Part shown: positions 15,636 through 25,440 of the stretch, piece after piece | Layout: every line of letters starts with the position of its first letter | Numbering within the stretch: position 1 is the stretch's first letter | Assembly (NCBI GenBank): GCA_003024785.1 | Contig: PUQB01000085.1 | Span: forward strand, 422,264-486,263 | Source of the DNA: Selaginella tamariscina | Lineage: Eukaryota > Streptophyta > Lycopodiopsida > Selaginellales > Selaginellaceae | DNA length: 64,000 nt | Direction: 5' to 3' | Position numbers and translations under genes: made by a program | Notes under the pieces: generated by a model | Told to the model about the DNA's origin: nothing | Databases searched by the model: none | What the model saw: the letters and a program-made list of their open reading frames with translations, nothing else

Positions 15636-17283
15636 GTGACCCCTCCATCTTTCTTTCGGGAGTATCATCAAGGGGTTCACTCGGCACCAAATCATCCGGT
15701 TTTCACTTTTCAAGCTCGTTTAATCACACACGTCCTTTTCCTTTCAGTGTTGGTGGATACAGGTTCAAGTTTGTCCTCTGTTTCTCAATCTGTTGCTACA
15801 CGTTGCAGCCTTCATTTGCGTCGTGCGGTAGAACCAGTCTTCATTCTGTACGGCAACGGACACTCATGCTTGTTCGCGGGATGAAGTGGACATTGTTGTT
15901 CGTGTGGATGATGTGAGCTCGAGCTTCAATCTTTGCGGGTGGTGCCGAGTCAAGCTTTTCACCTTATTCTTGGTATGGATTGGTTAACTCGCAATCATGC
16001 CAAGTGTGACTTTGAAAAGTCTCCCCCTTGTTTGACTCTCCCTCGTCTTTCTTCCATTCCTCTTACTTCTATTCCACTTCGTCCATCTGCTTCCACCTCT
16101 GCTTCCATCACTTTTGTCTCACCCTATTTCCAACCATTTTCCCTTCATGCTCTTCCTTTCTTCTTTGGATCCATCAGATGATCGTCGTGCTGTAGTTGTT
16201 GATCAACTCAAGAAGGAGTATGCTGATCTTTTCAACTTCGACTTGTCATCTGGGGCCAAGATTGCGACACGCCACCCTATTCCAACTGGAGATGCTAGGC
16301 CAATCAAGGTACCTGTTCGGCGTCGATCACCAAAGGAGCTCAAGATCTTACGAGCGAATGTCAAAGAGATGTTGGAGAAGGGTGTTATCCGGAATCTCGA
16401 AGTCCTTGGGCGTGCGAACCTCACCTTGTGACGAAGCCTGATGGGAGCGTTCGATTCTGCATTGACTATCGCCCATTAAATGAGGTAACCGTCTCAGATG
16501 TGTACCCACTTCCTCATACTGCAGACCTTTTGGATCGACTGGGGCGGAGCCGTTGGTTCACCAAGTTAGATCTCGCATCTGGATATTGGCAAGTTCCGAT
16601 GGCTGACATGGACATTCCCAAGACTGCTTTTCGGACACCATTTGGCCTGTACGAGTTTGGTGATGCCTTTCGGTTTGAGCAATGCTCCAGCAACTTTCCA
16701 GCGTATGATGGACGAGGTTCTTTGCGACATGCCGGAGGTGACTGCGATTTCATCGATGATGTTTTGATCCATTCGGATGGAACGTGGGAGGAGCATGTCG
16801 GTGATGTACGTAAGGTTTTGGATCGCTGCGGGAAGTTGGTTTGAAGTTGAAGCCATCTAAGTGTGTGTTTGGATCAAAGGACACCACTTATCTGGGTTAT
16901 CGCATTTCACGTGAAGGTTTGCAAGTCGATCCTGACAAACTAGTTGCAGTTTTGAAGTTCCCTACGCCAAAGTGTGTGAATGATGTGCAACGCTTTCTTG
17001 GCAAGGTACAATATCTGGGTCGTTTTGTGGATCATCTTTCAGATCGTACTGCACCGTTGCGCGCGTTGTTGAAATCGTCAATGACTTCTTTTGTTTGGTC
17101 TAAGGATTGCAAGCAGGCATTTGCAGATCTCAAAGAGTTGTTGACGACTCCTCCAGTTTTGTACCCGGATTACACCGTCCTTTCATCTTGCGTGTAGATG
17201 CTTCTGACATCGGCCTCGGGGGCTATTGATGCAGGAGAGTGAGTGTTCCTGGCCAACGACATCCCATTGCGTACATCAGCCGT
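15636..17283 (+). pseudogene. pol: Ty3 element 1 protease-RT-RNase H, frameshifted and truncated
   Basis: Protease active site VDTGSSLSS at about 15755. RT from about 16200: the PVRRRSPKEL leader, SVRFCIDYRPLNEV, WFTKLDLASGYWQVP, the catalytic FIDDVLIH box at about 16750, and TYLGYRISREGLQVDP. The start of RNase H (ILRVDASDIG and AYISR) is at 17180-17283 and is cut off by the inserted LTR. Frame breaks lie near 16425, 16660 and 16840, among others. No integrase is present before the interruption. Confidence 0.9.
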
Positions 17284-17861
17284 ACATTGCAGCTATCACG
17301 ACCCGATACAGGATATAGAATTCCGAATACAGGATACGAGTTGCAGGATATTCCTACAAGGTTTCCAGATACAGGATATGGTTGCAGGATATTCCTATAG
17401 GATATGCCACAGGATATGCCTAGAGGATAAGGGACATGTGGACTCATCTTAGCCTCTACATGCATGTAGCCACTTTTAGATGCATGTAACCACTTTTAGC
17501 ACTCATGCCTAGATTAGTTGTTGGAGTTGTGAGCATAAAAGCTTCGACCTAATTGTTGTACAATCAGTTACTATCAACACCAGTCTTACTACGATCAATC
17601 TTGTCTTGTCTTGTTCTTGTCTTGCTTCTTGTTTCTCTTTGTCTCGCTCCTGGATCCTGTCCTGCTCCTGTCTTGTTTCCGGATCCTGTCATGTTTCCGG
17701 ATCCTGTCATGTTCCTGTCTTGTTCCTGGATCCTGTCCTGCACTTGGTCTTGCTCCTGAGTTCCTAAGTTCTTGTCTTGCTCTCCGTCCTGCTCCCGCGT
17801 CAAGCCTTCTTGTTCTTGAAATCCTGCTCTCTTCCTGGTTCCTAGATCGTGGCTTGATAGT
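17284..17861 (+). repeat. LTR of a second Ty3 family, plus orientation, inserted into element 1
   Basis: Begins TATCACGACC and is matched in inverted orientation by 18614-19243, which ends GGTCGTGACA. It holds degenerate internal repeats around GATACAGGATA/GGATATTCCTA and a C/T-rich tract of TCTTGTTCCTGGATCCTGTC-like units. It ends near GGCTTGATA. A TGTCACGACC-type terminus is common for Ty3 LTRs. Confidence 0.75.
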
Positions 17862-17956
17862 TTGATAGTAACTCCTTTCATAGCTTTCTGTTTCCCAACT
17901 ACTTTTTTTTTCCTTGAATCTTTTCCTTCGTTTTCCTCCTTTTTCTTTCATAGATC

Positions 17957-18613
17957 ATGGCTGATTTTGAGCACTTTCAACGCAAGCACCAAATGTTGCT
18001 TCATGAGCTGGCCACTTTGCACCAAGTGGTCACCGATCTGCAAGGTTCCACCAATGCGGCACATGCAACTGCTGATGCATCCTCCAAGGCTGCTGCGCAG
18101 GCTCTCAGGCATTGGTGGTTCCCTCTTCATCGAACTTTTCTTCGGAGCCGAAGATCAGCATGCCAGAAAAGTTCAATGGCAATCGTGCTGATTTCCAAGG
18201 TTTCTTGAATCAGATCCGGCTCTTGATCCGCAACCATGTCGCTACTCGACTGATGCACAAAAGGTTGGCCTTTTGGCATCCTTACTAAGTGGATCTCCAT
18301 GGGCTTGGGTTGCCCCCTTGCTGGAGCGTGATGACCCATTAATTAAATACTTTGAAGATTTCATGGCTGCCTTTGAAGCTTGCTTTGGGGATCCTGACAA
18401 GTACTGTTCCGCATGCACGAAGTTACAAAAGCTCACTCAAGGATCCCGACCAGCTTCCGTCTATGCATCCGGATTTCAACAACTTTGCACGAACATTCCA
18501 TGTTACGAGACTGCATTGATCGAACACTTCCATTTTGGGTTGAGGGATGACATGAAGGACCTTCTCCTTATGTTACCGGATGCCCAAATATTAGCGGAGA
18601 TCATGCAACAAGC
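17957..18613 (+). pseudogene. gag: Gag fragment of the second Ty3 family
   Basis: Starts at an ATG about 95 bp after the plus-strand LTR, as expected of a gag start. It encodes a coiled-coil-like N-terminus (HELATLHQVVTDL), then PEKFNGNRADFQGFL, SGSPWAWVAPLLERDDPL and FEACFGDPDKY, the usual Ty3 capsid words, ending near LLMLPDAQ. It is frameshifted near 18150 and 18280 and stops where the inverted LTR begins; there is no zinc knuckle or pol. Confidence 0.8.
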
Positions 18614-19243
18614 TGTTGTCAAGCCACGATCCAAGAAACAGGAAGAGAGCAGGATTCCAAGAACAAGAAGGCTTGACTCAGGAGCAGGATGGAGAGCAAG
18701 ACAGGAACTTAGGAACTCAGAAGCAAGACCAGGCGCAAGATAAGAACTTAGGAACTCAGGAGCAAGACCAGGCGCATGACAGGATCCATGAGCAAAACAG
18801 GAATATGATAGGATCCAGGAGTAAGACTGGAAGGCGCAAGACAAGATCCAGGAACAAGACAGGAATAGGACATGATCCAGGAGCGAGACAAGGATAGAAC
18901 AAGAAGCAAGACAAGAACAAGATAAGACAAGATTGATCGTAGTAAGACTGGTGTTGATAGTAACTGATTGTACAACAATTAGGTCAGAGCTTTTATGCTC
19001 ACAACTCCAAGAGCTAATCTAGGCATAAGTGCTAAAAGTGGTTGCATGTGTAAAGTGGCTGCATGCATGCAGAGGCTAAGATGAGTCCACATGTCCCTTA
19101 TCCTCTAGGCATATTCTGTAGGAATATCCTGCGACTGTATCATGTATCCGGAATCCCTGTAGGAATATTATGTAGGAATATCCTGCAACTCGTATCATGT
19201 ATCCGGAATCCTGTATCCTGTATCAGGTCGTGACAGCACCTCC
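18614..19243 (-). repeat. LTR of the second Ty3 family, inverted; probably the 3' LTR of a minus-strand copy
   Basis: Reverse-complement match to 17284-17861. On the minus strand it is immediately preceded by AGGGAGGAGGTGC (19244-19256), a good polypurine tract, and by the end of a reading frame. This fits the 3' LTR of a minus-strand element whose body runs into the assembly gap at 19259. Confidence 0.7.
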
Positions 19244-19258
19244 TCCCTAAAGACGAGT

Positions 19259-20226
19259 NNNNNNNNNNNNNNNNNNNNNNNNNNNNNNNNNNNNNNNNNN
19301 NNNNNNNNNNNNNNNNNNNNNNNNNNNNNNNNNNNNNNNNNNNNNNNNNNNNNNNNNNNNNNNNNNNNNNNNNNNNNNNNNNNNNNNNNNNNNNNNNNNN
19401 NNNNNNNNNNNNNNNNNNNNNNNNNNNNNNNNNNNNNNNNNNNNNNNNNNNNNNNNNNNNNNNNNNNNNNNNNNNNNNNNNNNNNNNNNNNNNNNNNNNN
19501 NNNNNNNNNNNNNNNNNNNNNNNNNNNNNNNNNNNNNNNNNNNNNNNNNNNNNNNNNNNNNNNNNNNNNNNNNNNNNNNNNNNNNNNNNNNNNNNNNNNN
19601 NNNNNNNNNNNNNNNNNNNNNNNNNNNNNNNNNNNNNNNNNNNNNNNNNNNNNNNNNNNNNNNNNNNNNNNNNNNNNNNNNNNNNNNNNNNNNNNNNNNN
19701 NNNNNNNNNNNNNNNNNNNNNNNNNNNNNNNNNNNNNNNNNNNNNNNNNNNNNNNNNNNNNNNNNNNNNNNNNNNNNNNNNNNNNNNNNNNNNNNNNNNN
19801 NNNNNNNNNNNNNNNNNNNNNNNNNNNNNNNNNNNNNNNNNNNNNNNNNNNNNNNNNNNNNNNNNNNNNNNNNNNNNNNNNNNNNNNNNNNNNNNNNNNN
19901 NNNNNNNNNNNNNNNNNNNNNNNNNNNNNNNNNNNNNNNNNNNNNNNNNNNNNNNNNNNNNNNNNNNNNNNNNNNNNNNNNNNNNNNNNNNNNNNNNNNN
20001 NNNNNNNNNNNNNNNNNNNNNNNNNNNNNNNNNNNNNNNNNNNNNNNNNNNNNNNNNNNNNNNNNNNNNNNNNNNNNNNNNNNNNNNNNNNNNNNNNNNN
20101 NNNNNNNNNNNNNNNNNNNNNNNNNNNNNNNNNNNNNNNNNNNNNNNNNNNNNNNNNNNNNNNNNNNNNNNNNNNNNNNNNNNNNNNNNNNNNNNNNNNN
20201 NNNNNNNNNNNNNNNNNNNNNNNNNN
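19259..20226. other. Assembly gap (968 N)
   Basis: Unknown bases. The true length is probably not 968, since the body of a minus-strand retrotransposon is expected here. Open frames spanning it are meaningless. Confidence 1.
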
Positions 20227-21010
20227 ACCATCCTTCTTCAGTCGGCAGCCACAAGGTATTTTCGATATGTTTATTTTTTGCTTTCTGGATCAAGTATTCG
20301 TATCACATTGTTTTTTTTTCAAAGTTAATGTGTCTTCCCATTTGTGCCGATTAGAGTGACGGCACCATCCTGTTGTCGGCAGCCACAAGGTATTTTCGAT
20401 ATGTTTATTTTTGCTTTCTGGATCAAGTATTCGTATCACATTGTTTTTTTTTCAGAGTTAATGTGTCTTCCCATTTGTGCCAACTGAGAGTGAACGGCAC
20501 CATCCTTCTTCAGTCGGCAGCTCTGGATCAAGTATTCGTATCACATTGTTTTTTTTCAAAGTTAATGTGTCTCCCATTGTGCCGATTGAGAGTGACGGCA
20601 CCATCCTTCTTCAGTGGCAGCCACAAGGTATTTTGAATTTGTTTATTTTTGCTTTGCGGCTCAAGTATCCGTATACAATGTTTTTTTTTTCAGAATTAAG
20701 TGTCTTCCCATTTGTGCCGACTGAGAGTGACGGCACCATCCTTCTTCAGTCGGCCACACAAGGTATTTTGAATTAGTTTTTTTTTTCTTTGCGTCTCAAG
20801 TATTTCTTTTAAACCAGTTAATGGGTCTTCCATTTGTGCTGTCTGAGAGGGACGACACCATCCTATCTCAGTCGGCACCATTATCTCTTCAGTGCCGTCT
20901 GACAGGGTTGGCACAAACTATCTCAGTCGGCAGGATTTGTTCTTCTACATCTCTTTGCCGACTGAGAGGGTCGGCACCATCTAGCTTGAGTCGGTAGCCA
21001 CAAGGTTAGT
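20227..21010 (+). repeat. Tandem array, ~100-140-bp unit with internal inverted repeat, upstream of gene A
   Basis: About six imperfect units. Each carries TGTGCCGACTGAGAGTGACG, then GCACCATCCTTCTTCAGTCG, then GCAGCCACAAGG and an AT-rich spacer with GTATTCGTATCACATTG. The segment from CCGACTGA to TCAGTCGG is an imperfect palindrome. The last unit (20830-21005) is compressed, with several palindrome halves close together. Copies begin at about 20227 (partial, cut by the gap), 20345, 20478, 20578, 20714 and 20834. Confidence 0.85.
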
Positions 21011-21078
21011 CATCTTTGTTTGTTTTTTTATTTTGTCCTAATCAATTGACTTGTGTGTTGCTTTCCAGAGTTTACAAA

Positions 21079-24000
21079 ATGGTGAGAGCTTCAAACGTCT
21101 ACTAGAGACTGCGCCTGATGAGAGCCACGGGAAGAGAAGAGGATATCGAAGCAGAAGCGAGGCAAGAGAGGAGAACCATCTAATGTAGCAAAGGAGGATC
21201 CTCCAGTGACTCAATCTGGAGTAGTACCAGTTGAGCAAGAACAGCCTCCACCAACAATCACAGATTTCCCGGAGAGCTCGTCGTAGTTGCCTCCTTCATC
21301 CGCTGAGGTTGCAGTCCTGAACGAGCAAGTGCAGATGACAGAGGCAGTTGAAGCTAGCGAGGACGACTTGGAGGAGGCAGTCAGCAAAAAGAGAGGCCAC
21401 GGGAAAGCTGATTCAAAAGGCAAGAAGGCGAAGAGCGATAAGGAGCCGAAGGAGTTATACAGCATACTGGCAAGCCTGCATTTGGAGAGCTCAGCAAACC
21501 TGCTCGACAAAATTATTATCAAGGGACTTGGTGATCCTCCTGATGTGCCCATCTGTAGAATACATTCGAATGAGGTGGTTTGACGAGTGAACCCAGGGGA
21601 CTTGGACAGGCTGGTGTCATCGTTGAAGAAGGCTGGTTATCTACGCAACACGGCCTTGTTCATTCTGTCCATCGGAGACCGACTCACTGCTGAGGAGCTA
21701 TCGGAGCTGTCGAAGGACATGATTCAATACGAGCAGCACCGGTCTTTTGAGCAAGCTCTTTCTCAGCCGGAGTACAAACAGTGGGCTTCAAGGCTCTCAA
21801 ACAGGAAGTTTAGCTGTTGGGACAGGAACTATAGGCTACAGGCTTTGCAGAAGTTGTACCGAGAGGATGCAGAGGACAACCAGCGATGGGCTATTCGCGT
21901 TCGATCGAGTTTCATCTCCACGGAGAACCTCGACATTCTTCAACTGGTTTTGATGTTCCAATCGATTAACATGTGAGTATTTTTCTTTTCTTTTTGTTAA
22001 GAGTTTAGACTTACAGTTTCGTTGAATAGATCTTCAGCAACATCTGTGGAAACAACGCTACTCCTCGCTGTAAAGGCGGTCTGCACTAGTACAGAAGGAA
22101 CTCAGAAAACCCTCGAGTCACTCACGGAGGTTGATCGTCTTGAGGTGCGGAAGTGGAAGGAGAGTTCAACAGGAAAGACGACTTGGCATCCTCTTCCGAA
22201 CTTGATCTACGCAAAGATCCTTTTCAAGGTAACCTCCGATTTAATTTATAGGAAAGAATTTTTTAACTTTTCTATGTGCAGAATGAGATCGACAATGATC
22301 TCGACAGAGCAGTCACCAGTGCTAAGGGCAATTCACAGGTTGAGGTGAACCTAAAGCAGCTAGTGTACAAGAAGCATGACAAGCATATGCACAAGTTCCT
22401 CTCCATCATAGACCCAGACTTGGGGGAGGAGTGGTTCCAGAAGGTGACAAACATCTCTCATAAGCAGTGTCACTGGATGGACATTGAGAAGCTGTATGCG
22501 ATGTCAAAGGCGAAGATTCCAAACATGCTGCGACTCCGATACCTGAACAAACTCACCCGTCTCGAATTCAAGGTAGAACAACAGACACTTGGGCTACCGG
22601 GCATGTAGGACAAAGAGTGGATCAAGTGGTTCACCTTGGACTTATATTGGAAGGCTGTGCGCGAGGAAGCCATTCAGATCCTTAAGGAGTTGCGAGAGGA
22701 TGGTGAAGAAGTTGGAACGGATGTCGACTTCATGAGCTGGTTTGACGAGATGAGAACTTGGAGCAAGTGCCTGGTCTTTCAGCCCTTCCATAACTGCATA
22801 CGGTTCACTTATTCGATGGAGCCGAATGAGTTTCTGGAGCGTGAGAAATCTGCGCGTCAGATGATATGGAGGTAAGCTTTCAATCCAGCATTGCTACTGT
22901 CTGACTTTGTGTTATAGGTTCATACTGGCGAAGCAAATGACACCATCCCATACAATGAAGCTGTGGACAGATCATACAAGCGAGCCTCACATGTGGTCGA
23001 AGAGCAAAGGAGCTCTAACACCTTTCGAACGGGAGCATGTTCCATTCTGGCTCAACTGTCTGTCGCAACAGCCACCAGCTTGGGAGAGCTCACTATTCGA
23101 CATGCACGGCAATGATCTACCAGCGATTGTTTGGGAGCCAGAAGAGTAGAGGCTATCAAGAAGAGCAAGATGAAGAAGATGGTGCGGAAGACAACTACAC
23201 CTGCAAAGGGATCGGGAGCGGGACCAAGCTCTTCTACAGCACCTTCGCCGGCATTCGACTTTACAATCAATGAGGTACAGCCACTTGTAGCTAGTTTGGA
23301 CATCAAGGACGACCTGATGACCTTCATCCCAACCTTGGCTGCATCCCGTGGATCCTACGACCTAGCTGTGTGCGACATGGAGGAGATGAGCAGGTCTTTT
23401 CTTCGAGTCGGGTGCTTCCCAAACAGAGGTGTACACCAAGCTCCGACAACAGGTTGACAGACTACATACGGTTGAGTCACAAACGGTGTTCCAGGAAGTG
23501 GTAGGTGAATACGGCTTCAACCTCATCATCCTCGACTTGCCCAATGAGCTTGTATATGGAGGTGTTAGCATCAACAAGGACATTGTGCAGCTAGATCCGG
23601 TGAAGTTTGAGGAGGCCTTGCAGTTCAGTGGAATGCACTTGGCAGCGAGTGGTTTCATGGTCGTCTTCGCGAGTTCTCCTTCTGTTTCGGCGGTGATTCA
23701 GGCAGCTGCAGTAATCAACTTGGAGGTTGCAGGAACTTACAGCGTCTATCATGCATAAGGCTGGGGATACCGTGACAAAATTAAGGTAAGCTAGCTATTC
23801 AAGTTCAAGTTTAACTTGGTCTATGTGGCAGGATAACTTGTTAGTTCTCTTGGTGCTGCAAAGCTCTGAGAAGAAGTCGAAGAGGCCAAACCCTCTGGCG
23901 TTGACGAACACGATCCTCGTTGACACTGCCGACCGTTATCAGGAGGCTTGGTAAAGAAGTACTTTGCTATGTTTATCCTAATGGAAGTTTGTGCAGGATT

Positions 24001-24222
24001 ATGATTCAACCGAAGAGTGTTCGACTCATGCAGCTTTTGATCGAGCGTCTCAGTAGACCTGGCAACCTAGTCTGGGATATTGGTTCCGGAACCGGGTCAT
24101 CGTTGTTAGCTGCCGTCGAGCTTGGAAGGAATATTATAGGAACCGAGAAGAGTTTCGAACTCTCTAGGTTAGCAACAAACAAGCTTGTAGAGAACATTAG
24201 ATCAGAAGAGTTACCTACTTAA
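21079..24222 (+). pseudogene. Gene A: ParB-like domain protein with C-terminal permuted DNA-methyltransferase-like domain, decayed
   Basis: Five exons, about 21079-21972, 22030-22228, 22282-22871, 22918-23785 and 23832-24222, joined by four short introns (46-57 nt), all GT-AG and in phase. After a low-complexity Lys/Glu-rich N-terminus, a ParB/sulfiredoxin-like domain is suggested by PICRIHSNEV, RVNPGDLDRLVSSLKKAG and WDRNYRLQALQKL, the position of the family's DGxHR motif. The C-terminal third looks like a beta-class (motif IV before motif I) N4/N6 methyltransferase: LIILDLPNELVYGG in the DPPY position, then QPKSVRLMQLLIERLSRPG and VWDIGSGTGSSLLAAVELGR, with IIGTEK. Four in-frame stops (21281, 21581, 22606, 23756) are each one C-to-T change from Gln or Arg; frame slips lie near 21110, 23140, 23400 and 23945. 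DPPY is altered to DLPN, so catalysis is doubtful. Domain calls are by motif only. Confidence 0.7.
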
Positions 24223-25440
24223 ACACCTCCACGTCCAAGCGTAACTGGTGGTTCGAGAACTGCAGCTTTACTTAAGATGAAGAAGAAACTTTAGCTAATG
24301 TATATTGAGTAATAAATTAAGCTAATATAAAAAAAATAAGATAGAAATACAACAATTTTAATAGAATTCTTTTTTGCCGACTGAGGCCAATACTGCCGAC
24401 CAGAAAGAATATTCCAAAATATTCTAGAATATTCTTGAATATTCGAGCCCAGGCCTCCTGGGCCCCAAGCCTCCAAAATGGCGACACTCCTCTCTTTGGT
24501 ATCCAACTGTGCATATTGTCACTACAACAATAGGAGCCGGTCTCCTCAATCTTGAGAGTGTCATGTCCAGCTTGACCTGGTAAAACGAAGAATATAAGAA
24601 ATCGATCCATGTCTTTTAACCAGTATATACTTGAAGTATGAGTGCATATGTATGTATGTACATACGGTCGCGGGAATACATAGTATACCAGTCTCCAAGA
24701 GCATTTACATGTGTGCACAATCACATTAACCCACGCCTGCCAAATTACGGACATTTGCACATTTTTAAATTCAAGCAGATTTATTAGATCTTAATTACAT
24801 ACGTGTGTGTATGTGTGTTTCAAATTAAACGGTATGGTTGCCAGGCTAAAACGAGGGGATGGCAAGTTTGTTAAGGACAAGGAGGATGTAAATTAGAAGT
24901 ATGTTTTTCAAGTTAACTATAATACATTATACATAGTTTAACTATAATATGTTATTATAGTACATTATACATACACTTTAAATGTTTTGTGCATATGTAC
25001 AAGATGTGGAAATTCTAATACACATTGTAGAAGAGTGTGACCATGAACTGTTTGTATATACATATGCACATGTTTGCATTATCTACACTCACTCACTCAC
25101 TCTCTCTCTCTCTCTCACACACACAATAATACTATAGAATGACTTTGGATAATTATAACTTAACCTACGGACATTATTGTAACTATACTTAGACTAATTA
25201 ACATAGTTGTTATCTTTAAGATAATAATTGAATGGAGTATAATATCTATTGTCAAATGGGGCATTCACTACACATAAACACATGCAATATAAATTTATTG
25301 TTGTTATTCTTGACTTTGGTGAGTCCCTTTACCCAATTATTATTTTTAACATGGTGAGTTTATTCTAAAGCTCATCTGCATAATAGGTGTGAGTTTATTC
25401 TGAAGCTTATCTACATAATAGGTGAAATATGACTCTCTAT
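24223..25440. other. AT-rich spacer with one isolated repeat-A motif and a GAATATTC cluster
   Basis: TTGCCGACTGAGGCC at 24374-24388, followed by TGCCGACC, is an isolated copy of the palindrome half found in the array upstream of gene A. Next to it, 24406-24445 holds four GAATATTC-type palindromes. A microsatellite lies at 25087-25123. A minus-strand open frame at 24480-24600 matches no family I recognise. Confidence 0.5.

Larger units (their letters stand above)
14536..17283 (+). mobile_element. Ty3 (Metaviridae-type) LTR retrotransposon 1, truncated
   Basis: Plus-strand Ty3 element with recognisable gag, zinc knuckle, protease, reverse transcriptase and the beginning of RNase H. A probable primer-binding site starts at 14536 (TGGTGGAGGTGAGGGGC), similar to the one next to the 5' LTR of element 2 and resembling the complement of a tRNA-Ala 3' end. 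Homology stops at 17283 inside RNase H, where a different LTR begins. Multiple frameshifts and stops make it non-autonomous. Its protein words are close to those of element 2 on the other strand at 54-59 kb, so the two are related lineages. Confidence 0.9.

Noticed and set aside
16740..16760. FIDD instead of YxDD in the reverse transcriptases of both Ty3 elements seemed unusual.
   Set aside because: Phe in the first position is common in plant Ty3 RTs, so it is not noteworthy.
19140..20293. Long frames across the N gap, and likewise across 43792-44000.
   Set aside because: They consist of unknown bases.
24480..24600. A minus-strand segment reading GQAGHDTLKIEETGSYCC looked exon-like.
   Set aside because: No family recognised, no convincing splice sites in phase, isolated.
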